Assembly (NCBI GenBank): GCA_032622095.1
Contig: CP136061.1
Location: 124,260,754 to 124,324,753, forward strand
Length of the DNA stretch: 64,000 nucleotides
DNA from: Siphonodentalium dalli
Taxonomy: Eukaryota; Mollusca; Scaphopoda; Gadilida; Siphonodentaliidae
Direction: 5' to 3'
Made by a program: the position numbers and the translations under genes. The notes under the pieces were generated by a model. It saw only the letters and a program-made list of their open reading frames with translations. It did no database searches and was not told where the DNA came from. This document shows, piece after piece, positions 54,645-64,000 of the stretch (position 1 is the first letter of the stretch; the number at the start of each line of letters is the position of its first letter).

Positions 54645-55465
54645 GCTGCAGATGCAATGGAGCTTTCCACAGAGGCCACACCCACAGCGGTAGTCCCGCC
54701 CACTGGTAAAAATACTTTATCCACATAAATATTGTCTGTTACCCGAGATTTTAAATTAAATTTTGTTTTTATTTTCTTTTTAGATTTTTAGATTGAATCT
54801 TTAAAAAAAAAAATTCTTTTTAATTTAATTTTTTTTTACTCAATTAAATTTTTATTTTATTTAATTAAAAAAATTTCTTTTCAGATTTTTAGATTGAAAC
54901 TTCTTGCTAAAAAAATTCTAAAATTCTAAAATAAAAAGTAAAAAAAAAGTAATTTGTTTAAAAGATTTAATTTAAAATATAAGTTCGTTATAACATCTGC
55001 CGTGGTACCCCGAGGCACCACACCAAATTTGGTTAAAATCGATCAAGGGCTCTGGAAGAAAAATTGCATACAGACCAGAACAGACAGACAGATCACTGAA
55101 CTCTAATATATCTAAACCAGAGAACATACATTCGTTTTGCCATTAAATGTGAAAATTATGACAAGTGTCATGCTAAACGAAAAACATTGTTATAATCACG
55201 GATAAATTTATAACATCATGCCGCAAATATAAATCTCAGTATAATATGATTTGACAACAAAAAAGTTGTTTGAATATAGCCAATTTAACACTAAATGTAT
55301 GCATGGATATCAAAATTAGGGTGAAGAAAGATGGCGTCGAAAAAAATCTCCGCAGCCAGCGGCCGGCTCGGCATCTGATTGGTCGAATATATTGTAATAA
55401 ATTGCCATTGGGCGGGACTACGCTGTGGGCGTTGCCTCTGTGGAAAGCTCCATTCAACATGACTG
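54645..55465. mobile_element. Element with about 50-bp inverted ends and promoter-like motifs
   Basis: AATGGAGCTTTCCACAGAGG at the left and its complement at the right continue into CACAGCG(G)TAGTCCCGCCCA. Inside are a T/A-rich stretch (54760-54985), a pearl-like unit with AGACAGACAGA (about 55065) and a GATTGGTCGAATATATTG motif. Confidence 0.6.
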
Positions 55466-55569
55466 TTGTGAATTAGTTGGCAAATTGAACACCGAAATGG
55501 GTATGTTCGATCTCAGTTCGGAGCAAGTTTTATAATGTATATAAGGCCGATGGCTTCTCTGCAGGAGTG

Positions 55570-55689
55570 GTCTATATTTCTTAGTCACAGTTGTTAGATA
55601 CTTTGTGTGATAACCAAAGTTAAGCAACATCAAGCCCGGTTAGTCCTTGGATGGGTGACCGGCTGGGGATTCCGGGTGCTGCCAACTTT
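55570..55689 (+). pseudogene. 5S rRNA-like sequence (pseudogene or 5S-derived SINE head)
   Basis: The 3' two thirds match molluscan 5S rRNA: AAGTTAAGCAACATCAAGCC, CGGTTAGTCCTTGGATGGGT, GACCGG then CCGGGTGCTG, covering box A, the intermediate element and box C of the RNA polymerase III promoter. The length of 120 nt fits an entire gene. The 5' third is strongly diverged (only GTCTA and scattered bases match), which breaks helix I pairing with the 3' end. No T-run terminator follows. Most likely a single dispersed 5S pseudogene. Confidence 0.75.
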
Positions 55690-56470
55690 CGGTGTGACTC
55701 CCGCACTTGTCTCTCCCGCAATTATTTCATATTATAATTTTTTCGAAAGGTGAAAATAAAAACATTCAGATGCAGGGTTTCAAGAGATTTTAAACTTAAC
55801 CCACGTTATTGAAGATGGACTCCGATGGAGAGAATTCCGAAATCATAATGTAAATTCGTTGTAAGTCTCATTTTAAGCAGGATAAGAATAATCCATTGAA
55901 CCATAAGATACATGTATCTGACAATAACTTATAAGCATTTCCAATCCCAAACATATTTTAAAATTTCCCAAGTTATTCTTGAGAAACTGATTAAATTGAC
56001 CTCTCAGTAAAATAATCTTCTTCTTAGTCGGTATGCTGTCTGATTGGGCACGGACATTATAAATGGCTGACCCGTGTACACACCTCGGGTGTGTGCATGT
56101 TAAAGAACGCTACTGGAGTCACCACGGTTATAAAGTTACTCGGCTGTGGTAGCACCTGCACCAGTGCATCTATTAACAGAATAGGTTCCTGCACTGAAAT
56201 ATCTACAGATACAGATATTGCTTTATTTAATTGAACAAATTGATTTATGTACACTCGCTCCCGGCTTATAATAGTCATAAATCAATTCTATAATGATATC
56301 GAAAGAGACTTTTCAGCCTGTCAAACTTGGTATCTGACCGAGTTCTGATTTTTGTCAGAATACCCTGACCAGGTTGCGATCCCGGTCCACTAGCACGAGA
56401 GACCAGTACCGACTTCCCTAGATATCAACCTAAATTTCAGTATACTAGAAGCTACAATCTTCAGAGTGGG
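55690..56470. other. Spacer without recognised features
   Basis: No coding, RNA or repeat structure that I can support. Confidence 0.35.
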
Positions 56471-58490
56471 CACTGTTACTGGATATAAAGTCCCAAAAAT
56501 AAGGTTTTAATCAAATTAACTTTTTATAAATCGGTATCCTAATACAATATTACAAGTTATGAAAACTTTACCAAATGACCGGACAAAGATATCTCAAATA
56601 AAAGCACTAAACACAAAACACCGGGCATATGTCGCCTGTTTCCTATAAATAACATACTCAGCTACAACTCTGCAGCGATAAAATCATTCTGGACGCCAAA
56701 TTAACGGAGTTTGAAACAATTTTCACCATTAGCGACAAGTGACGTGTCGCCATTTTGTTTACTATACTTGTTCAATCGGCTGTTGGAAAGACCGGTGTTC
56801 TGCAACTAATAGTATGTCGGAACACATGCACTTTTTTCAGAACACTGGTCGGTTACCTTGACACGAAGCTTAGAAACAAAATGGCGATATGGGTGGCGAC
56901 GAGTCACTCGTCGCTAATGGTGAAAACTGTTTCAAACTCCGTTATTGTGGTGTCCGCAATGATTTTATCACTGCAGAGTTGTAGCTGAGTATGTTATTTA
57001 TAGGAAACAGACGACATATGCCCAGTGAGGCTAATGGGGTCGTTGTCGTAATGTTTTATACATAGATGCACACCGTGTGCATTTCTGTATACATAAACAC
57101 CAGTCTCGAGTAGTGTCACCATGACAGGGGTCATTGTCATAGTATTTTCTACATAAATGCACACGTGTTGATATTTTTTGTAAGTTCATTTTCTTCTGTT
57201 CATCGATCCAACAACCATGCAGTTCTTTTGGTCCCTGTTTAATACTAAGAACAATATGCGACCGATGATAAATTTTATTGCAGTTTCGTCATTGTGCTAA
57301 AACAATGCCTTTATCAGAACTTCGGAAGAAAAGTAGTTATGAATTGAAGCAGACAGCAACATTTCCATCTCGTGAGCACTGAGACTGCGGTGAATTTATG
57401 TATAGATAAATGCACACCATGTGCATTTATGTACAAAACATTACGACAACGACCCTATTACTAGTAGCCCCAATGTTTTTGCTTAGTGCTTTTATTTGAG
57501 ATACATGTATGTTTGTCTGGCCATTTGGTAAAGTTTTCATAACTTGTGATTTTATATTTGGATACCGATTTATAAATTTTATTAAAACCTTATTTTTGGG
57601 ACGTTAGATTATGTCCAGTAACTGTTGAGTGTGCAATAATTTGAAAAAAAAACATACAGTAGAACAGTTACAGTGTGAACATGTAATGTAGGTTTCTTCG
57701 AAGAAAGCATAATAACGTAATATTGAATACAAATATTTGCATTGACAATGACATACAGTCAGCACGAGATTGAAATGTTACCATAAATAATTGCCGTCTG
57801 CTTCAATTCATAACTATTTATCTTTTGAAGTTTTGATAAAGGCATTCTTTTATCACAATGACGAAACTGCAATAAAATTGGTCATCGGTGATAATATACT
57901 TTAATATTTATCCATCTATACTATAGTAACTATACATGCTAGCCATAAAAACTTCAAATACTATTATATTAAACCAGCATACACATCGCCAATATGCACC
58001 ATATTTCTTTCCGGATTGCGTTCCAGAAATTGGAAATCTCATAATTGTTTTCCGCACGGTAACACATTTGACTTAATAAACTTGGGGTTTGGGCAGCTTG
58101 TGGTGACAATATACCTGGTAGTTATCGTTGCCTAGTGTCTGTTTATAATTTCTTCAGATAATGTCCTCGGCTATTTTTTAGCCGAGGATAATAAATTATT
58201 CCTCGGCAAAACGGTCGGCTTTGCCGATAGCTAATAATCAGGGTTGTCGGTCGCATATTATTCTTAGTATTAAACAGGGACGGAAAGAACTGCGTGGTTG
58301 TTTGATCGATGAACGGAATAAAATGAACCTACAAATAATATCAACACGTGTGCATTTATGTAGAAAACAGTACGACAATGACCCCTGTCACATGACACTA
58401 CGCGAGACTGGTGTGCATTTATGTATACAGAAATGCACACGGTGTTCATCTATGTATAAAACATTACGACAACGACCACCATTAGGGTCA
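56471..58490. mobile_element. Nested system of foldback elements
   Basis: Three inverted-repeat layers. Outer arms are 56471-56612 and 57483-57627 (CCCAAAAATAAGGTTTTAAT). An inner near-complete palindrome spans 56623-57022 (GGAGTTTGAAACA, TATAGGAAACAG). A third pair is 57023-57355 with 57783-58490 (TAATGTTTTATACATAGATG, TTGAAGCAGACAG), whose right arm is split by about 330 bp (57894-58224) containing hairpins TCCTCGGCTA/TAGCCGAGGA. The palindromic motif GCACAC(C/G)GTGTGC-like recurs. Confidence 0.7.
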
Positions 58491-58621
58491 GTGTCACATC
58501 ATTTCCAGAATTGGTGTGATTTAAATTTCCTCAAAAATCCACATGGACCAATCTTGTTTCTGTTTCTGTTGGGTTACGTCGTAGAAACCAGTTCTGGCGT
58601 GTTACGACGGGTGTGGAGGCG

Positions 58622-59078
58622 CTAGATGTTTTCCTGTAGATACTCCTGGAACGCAGTTGTAGAGTCCAGGCTATCTAAGAATTTCCCGTCCAGCTGGTTC
58701 CAATCTATCTTCGCTCTTATAAACACTGAATGTTTGTATTCTTCTGTGTTTATTTCAAGAGAGAGTTCAAAGCATCTTTCGTGATTTCGTACGAGATGCT
58801 GCGGGAATTTGGATGTTTCGTATCCCTCCAGATGTATGTTTTTTTTCCGAACTCGTTTTAGAGAGTAATTGGCATATTTTTGGGGGGGGAATGGCTGGGA
58901 AGGCCCCGTCCACTACTTTGTGCAAGAATGTCATCCTGTTGGTTTTCCTCCTGGTCTCGAGTGGTTGGAATTTTAGGTCAGTTAGCATGCTTGTGACCGC
59001 ACCCTCAAATCTGCTTCTATAGTCTTTTTTGATGAAACGGGCTGCTCTTCTTTGGATTTTCTCAAGTTTGTCGATGTT
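58622..59078 (-). pseudogene. LINE C-terminal region
   Basis: IQRRAARFIKKDYRSRFEGA, FQPLETRRKTNRMTFLHKVV and FIRAKIDWNQLDGKF match the usual post-RT tail of CR1/jockey proteins (an R-R-A-A-R-F block, then a D-W-N-x-L block near the end). A homopolymer G run near 58882 lies in this part. Confidence 0.75.
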
Positions 59079-60235
59079 TCATTTGTAGTATGGGTCACAT
59101 ATTATATCAGCATATTCCATAGTTGATCTTACTAGTAATTTATAGCTTAGCTTGCGTAGAACTTCTGAGCAATGCTTGAGATTTCGTTGGAGGAAGCTGA
59201 GCGTGTATGATGCTTTCCTCGAGATGTTATTGATCTGGGAACTCCAATCCATATTATTTGTGAGTGTCACTCCGAGGTACGGATGTTCGTTGACCTCTGC
59301 GAGTATGTCATTGTTTAGTGTGTAATAATAATTGGATTTTTTCGTGATTGATAGGATGTGGCATTTCTTGGTATTAAACTTCATCCCCCAGGTGTTGGCC
59401 CATACGTTCAATGTGTTTAAATCTTGCTGCATTTTGAGATGATCCTTGAATGATGATATTTCATGATATAATAGGCAGTCGTCTGCAAAGAGGCGGATTT
59501 TGGAGGCGATATCGTTTGGTAAGTCATTGATATGGCATAAGAATAGCAACGGGCCCAGCACAGTTCCTTGGGGTACTCCAGATGCTACGTGTACCGGTAC
59601 CTCCTCTGAATGTTTCCCATCAATCACCACTCTCATTTTCCGATCAAATAGGAAGGAGCTCATCCAACTTTGCAGCTGTCCTCTGTTGCCATAATGTTGC
59701 AGTTTGTGGAGCAATTTATGGTGAGGCACCGTATCAAATGCCTTAGAAAAATCCAAGATGGCAACATCAACTTGTTTGCCATTGTCGAATGACTGTAGTA
59801 TGTCGTCGGTTGTTACTGCTAGTTGAGTTACACAAGAGTATTTTGACCGGAAGCCATGGTTGAGTGAAGTTAGAATATTGTGTTCTGCTAGGTGGTTAAT
59901 GATGTGGCTGTATATGATGTGTTCTAACAGCTTACAGCGAGACGGGGCGATAGTTTTCAGCATTATGTTTGTCAACTTTCTTACCCGGTATATATGCTGG
60001 ATATGTTGGCTGATCTCCAATCCAGGGGTAGTGTGCCTGTCTTCAATGAGTGGTTGAATATTATTGTTAAAGGATTTGCCAGCTCTGTTGCACATTCTTT
60101 GAGGACTCGGTTAGGCAGATTTTCAGGGCCTGGTGCTTTGTGTGTTTTTATCTGTTTTAATAGTCTCTCTACCCCTTCTTTATCAATGGTTAGTTCTTCT
60201 ATGTCGTCCGTGGGTTTGGTGTTCATTTTCGGCAT
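59079..60235 (-). pseudogene. LINE reverse transcriptase domain
   Basis: Reads THKAPGPENLP (RT start), ILDFSKAFDTVPHHKLLHKL (motif A), SGVPQGTVLGPLLFLCHIND (motif B), RLFADDCLLY (motif C, catalytic F-A-D-D) and HPYLGVTL (thumb). A frameshift near 60000-60095 joins two frames. The set is typical of the CR1/jockey group. Confidence 0.88.
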
Positions 60236-60819
60236 TTCTTCTCCTGGTGGTTCATGCGTGAAGACTGATTTGAATTGCTGTAAGAGTATATTGGCTTTCC
60301 CTTCTGAGTTGGGTTTCTAATTTCCCCTTTATCTTCAGTGGAGCGACGCCAACTGAGTCGTTCTTTTTTTACTTGACGTAGCTCCAGAATGGTTTGCTGT
60401 TATTGTTGGTTAGGCCTTCAGTGATGTTTTTGTTTATATGTTTCTACTCTTCATGTCTAATTGCCTTTTTGCATTCCTTTTGCATTAATCTGTAATTTCC
60501 CCATTTGCCGGTCTTCTTGGCCCGGATATACATTCGCTGTTTCTTCCTCAACATTCGCTTGACTCGATGGTTTATCCATGGTGCACTCCGATTTTTTCTG
60601 AGCATTTTGGATGCAATATTTTTGTCAACAGTAGTGTGGATGCCTTCTTTGAATGTCATCCAGAGTTTTTCTATGTCTGCATTATCTTGTGATTCGGTGT
60701 TGATGGTGTTGTTCATTTGCTTTAGGTCAGATTTTATGGCTTCCCAAATTTCTCTATTGAAGTTATATATGATTTTCTCGGTATTGATGGCTGATATTGC
60801 GGTTTGATTTCCATATCTG

Positions 60820-61460
60820 TCACCACAATGTTGTGATCCGAGATGCCCCGGGGGTAGGCCTATTGTGTCGACGGTCTTCACTAGTGATGGAGTTGAAACA
60901 AATATAGGAGAGATGATGGTCTGGTGTACTTGTGATGTTGACAAGTTGCTGTTGGACTTCTGTATCGTTGGCATTACTATTGACCGTTAGTGTTTCCCAG
61001 TTGATAGAGGGGCAGTTGAAATCGCCTGTCAATAGGATATTCTTGCTCTTGGGAATCTTTCTCAGTGAATCTTCTAGTTGTTTTATGTCATTCAGGTTTC
61101 TGTGGGGCATGTAGAAATTCCCTATCAGCACGTCTTTTCGTTTGTGCATTTTTATTTTGACCCACTCCAGTTCGCAATCTGTGATGTAAAATAACCATTT
61201 CTACCGATGTGGTGTCATTTCGGACCATTATGAACACTCCGCCGCCTTTTGTACTTCTGTAGATCTCATATCCAGATGGAAAAACTTCACTTGATTTGAC
61301 GGTATTTGGTTGTGGTATCTGGCCAGGTCTTATTCCGCGTAGCCAAGATTCGGTCCCACAGATGATATCTGGTTTTGTTTAAGTTAGGACTGCGCATAGT
61401 TCTGATCGTTTATCATAACCGCTTCTACAGTTGATGGTCAATATTTGGAGGTTTTCTTTT
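60820..61460 (-). pseudogene. LINE endonuclease domain fragments (APE-type)
   Basis: Frames read ENLQILTINCRSG near the start, PDIICGTESWL (catalytic E), GGGVFIMVRND, and downstream LTGDFNCPSINW (the G-D-F-N catalytic motif). These are the landmarks of APE-like endonucleases of non-LTR retrotransposons. A stop before TKPD and a frameshift near 61150 separate them. Confidence 0.8.
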
Positions 61461-61790
61461 TCTTGGATGTTGAAGACATTTGACTCGAGTTATTTATGCT
61501 GGTGTTTGAAGCTTCTCTTCTTCTTGATTTGTTAGCAGACTAGCTTGAGTTGGTTGTATTTGGACTACTGGCCTTTAGTGGGCTAAATGACGTGCTATTC
61601 AGTGATGATCCAATGGAGATGTAGTCTTCTGACAATGGTTCGTAGTAATTTGAGTCGGACAAATCGTAGCTATGGAATGTGAATGATGAGATGTTCGCCG
61701 TGTTGCATTTACAACATACTAGTAGCCATGTAACATATAATTTTATAAATGTTTCCAGACGACTGTGAATCACAGTGAGTCATGCTCAAG

Positions 61791-62446
61791 TTACACTCGC
61801 ACTCACACACACTCTCACTCTGAGTCGACACAGATCATTCTTGAATTTTTTTCCCCCAGAATTTTAGACAAAGTAGGGTGAAAATAAAACGAAAATACTA
61901 ACAATTTTAAAACTGTATCGTTTTCCCAAATATATCACAGTCCTCAGAATGACTATCTTAGTTCTAAAGAAGATGGTATAATCCTCAACAACGCACTATT
62001 TTGACCAGTTTGTCAAATAAATAGATTATTTTTACGGAAACTTCACATTTCGACAGCCATTTGCGAAAACTATGACCTTCACCTTTCTTGCCTTGAAAAG
62101 TATTTATGCCAATTTACTGATAAATACTAAGTTATATTAGCTTATTTGTTTTGAGCATATGCATTATATTTTTGGCATGCGAATGCAGTACTTGTGCTGC
62201 ATATAAATCGTGAAATTATCCTTTAAAACGCATAAAATATTGTTTATTTTTCCAAGGGAAATAACCCTATCGCAAAGTGGATAACGATTTGGAGCGACAT
62301 CTGGTAGCAAAATCATATTAAAGATGCATACACCCGTCTGTTTGTTTGCGTTTTGTTATGTTGAGTGAATAGTATTACTACTTTTTTTCTAATTTCTACG
62401 TGTATGTACACACGGCGGTTATAGCATGTTACAGGGGAACATGTCT
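61791..62446. other. Spacer without recognised features
   Basis: A short CA/CT-rich stretch near 61795-61825 adjoins the LINE; otherwise nothing supported. Confidence 0.35.
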
Positions 62447-62537
62447 CTATTCCGAAGGTTCGCTATTCCGAAGGTTCACTATTCCGAAGGTTCACTACTC
62501 CGAAGGTTCGCTATTCCGAAGGTTCGCTATTCCGAAG
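62447..62537. repeat. 16-bp minisatellite, 5.7 copies
   Basis: Unit CTATTCCGAAGGTTCG with C/A and T/C variants at two positions; no indels across copies. Confidence 0.9.
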
Positions 62538-64000
62538 AATTTTTTTTTTAAAGGTTAATTCTATATTCAAGTATTGAGAGGGCTCTTTATCACGAAGACT
62601 CTTTTTTATGAAGGAAATAACTTAAAATATTGAAACAATAAATGTTATTTTTTATTTTTTCGCGGGTTTCCTTGAGATTTAATGTCATTACGTATGACGT
62701 TATTTTGCAATACATATTCACGTCAGGCAGCCCACACAATTGCTCTTTCCATGCGATTTAATGTCCTCGCGTATGGCGTTATATCTCAATAATCTTACAG
62801 GCAACAATACGCCAACTGAAGGCGGGATTAAAACAGCGGGATTATAACTCTTAGGGCGCGTACACATGGCGCGCGGGCAAGAAAATATCAGGTTTGCCCC
62901 ATGTGACTTACTTGACCAATTAAATAAATAATACCGGAAAATATCCGACGAAGACAGCGCGCTGATATTTTATCGCCAGTTGGTGATATGTGTTCACCTT
63001 GATTGGTGGCCATCGGTATTCGTTAACTAATCTCTATAAGGGACACGCTGGTAACCGTTCACGCACTCGAGTTATGATCCATCAATATTATCGCCTGTTT
63101 CAACAATTGACTTCGAAATTCCATTTTGGATTGTTTGACATAATCGCTGAGCTATTATATGGATATGTCTGGAGACATATATCTTTTGAAGTTTTCCGCT
63201 GACGGAGGATGTCCGTGGATTTCCAACTGCACCCCCCTCTTGAATGATGAATCGGGCCAAAGACCCAATATCACATAATTTAATTTGCACACCTCCCATC
63301 GTCTTTGAATTTCCCATCTGGTACCTCACATGTCTTGAATTTTGACTGGACACCGGGGAGGGAGGGGCCTAGAAGAAATTACAAACCAATATTTTGACCA
63401 AAGTATAGCAAGAGATGCAAATGTTGGTCTAAAACCACTAATTCCACATACATTAATGGTTGAAAAATCAGACTCAATTTCAAACCATTGTTGGTGTGAA
63501 ATTTCCAACTAATATTGTTTCCAACTGGTGAAAACGTTGGCCATAGTTGGCGGGGGTCTCATGTCCCCACATACACCCATGTAAGTTCGGTAACGTAATG
63601 TACACCACAGCCCCATGAACCAAGAAACAATCTCCTGAAAACTTCATATGGGGTCTCAATGGGGGTGGGGTCATCCGATTTGCCACAAAACCATAACAAC
63701 ATTTGTCACCCCACATATGCATACACTATGAAATTATAACATTTTCAAATTTCCAAATAACGTGACCACTTTCTCATTATGCAGAATGTCTTTATGCATG
63801 ATATCAGCAACGTTGCTACAGGTAGGTGGGTGCCTAATCCCACCGACTTCGGTAATACATGTCAACAGTTGGAAATTTCAGAAAGCTATGAATTGCCAAA
63901 ATGGACTATAGGTTATTTACCGGACGCAATTCACTTGAACCAGCATGACTAATACTGTTCTGATTGAGCTCAATCAACGCCGTTTAAACCGCCGCGTTCT
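62538..64000. other. Upstream flank without recognised genes
   Basis: A slightly GC-richer patch with CGCGCG motifs (about 62860-62970) could be part of a promoter, but no exon is visible. The remainder has only short frames with no family resemblance. Confidence 0.3.

Larger units (their letters stand above)
58622..61790 (-). mobile_element. CR1/jockey-type LINE, broken copy
   Basis: In transcription order (decreasing coordinates): an N-terminal lead (about 61770-61540), an endonuclease region (about 61460-60850), a linker (about 60970-60440), reverse transcriptase (about 60235-59080) and a C-terminal region ending at a TAG at 58624-58622. Stops and frameshifts between the pieces, including an in-frame TAA in the endonuclease near 61380, show it is inactive. 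The intact C-terminus suggests a nearly full-length ORF2; no separate ORF1 is visible. Confidence 0.85.

Noticed and set aside
58221-58625. A 134-codon plus-strand open frame
   Set aside because: It lies in the arm of a foldback complex and runs antisense into the LINE end; no protein family seen.
59500-60320. Plus-strand frames across the LINE
   Set aside because: They are antisense to the reverse transcriptase region, which is the real reading.
62860-62970. CpG-rich patch as CNOT2 promoter
   Set aside because: Too small and with no donor-flanked exon; it is about 10 kb from exon 1 and the connection is unsupported.

Overview
The window is eukaryotic, AT-rich and dominated by transposon-derived repeats. 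It holds one clearly recognisable host gene, the CCR4-NOT complex subunit CNOT2, on the minus strand. Nineteen coding exons were reconstructed by joining splice sites and reading phase. They run from the ATG at 52858 down to the stop at 8220, and together give a 566-residue protein (human CNOT2 has 540). The coding sequence is only 1,701 bp of about 44.6 kb; the rest is intron filled with mobile elements. The organism is most likely a mollusc, probably a bivalve. This rests on many pearl/Helentron-like elements (tandem cores plus GGAC-rich tracts), a 5S-like sequence close to molluscan 5S, and a lophotrochozoan-looking CNOT2. The species cannot be named from this sequence alone.

Layout. 1-8219 lies downstream of CNOT2: repeats, a possible plus-strand terminal exon (about 3216-3507), a 153-bp palindrome, a pearl-like array (6361-7123) and the presumed 3' UTR. 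8220-52905 is CNOT2. Its introns carry hAT-type elements with 8-bp target duplications (8571-9544, 10965-11353, 15453-17182 with a nested hAT, 23140-23570, 41152-41606, 47591-47898). They also carry piggyBac-type TTAA elements (13948-14174, 20224-20476, 27809-28987, 48657-49856), a Mutator-like element with a 9-bp duplication (36111-37460), a TA-flanked foldback MITE (22114-22330), and several pearl-like arrays. The largest array (32916-35835) has about 17 tandem units between 16-bp inverted termini. 52906-64000 is upstream of CNOT2. It has nested foldbacks (53582-54100 and 56471-58490), a 5S rRNA-like pseudogene (55570-55689), a broken CR1/jockey-type LINE on the minus strand (58622 to about 61790) and a 16-bp minisatellite (62447-62537). 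No convincing CNOT2 promoter or first non-coding exon was found there.

The encoded protein has the features expected of a NOT-module scaffold. Its N-terminal half is low-complexity and Q/S/P-rich. Two short [S/E]-[D/E]-F-P-x-L motifs precede the CNOT1-anchoring segment, and the C-terminal NOT box dimerises with CNOT3. The unusual point is the N-terminus: three consecutive micro-exons of 30, 33 and 36 nt each encode a variant of N-D-x-x-T-W-N-x-Q and are all in the same phase. No new multi-gene system was found. The most interesting signals are this micro-exon array, a possible internal alternative first exon (25720-25792), the higher-order A/B organisation of the pearl-like array, and the many transposon insertions at exon edges.
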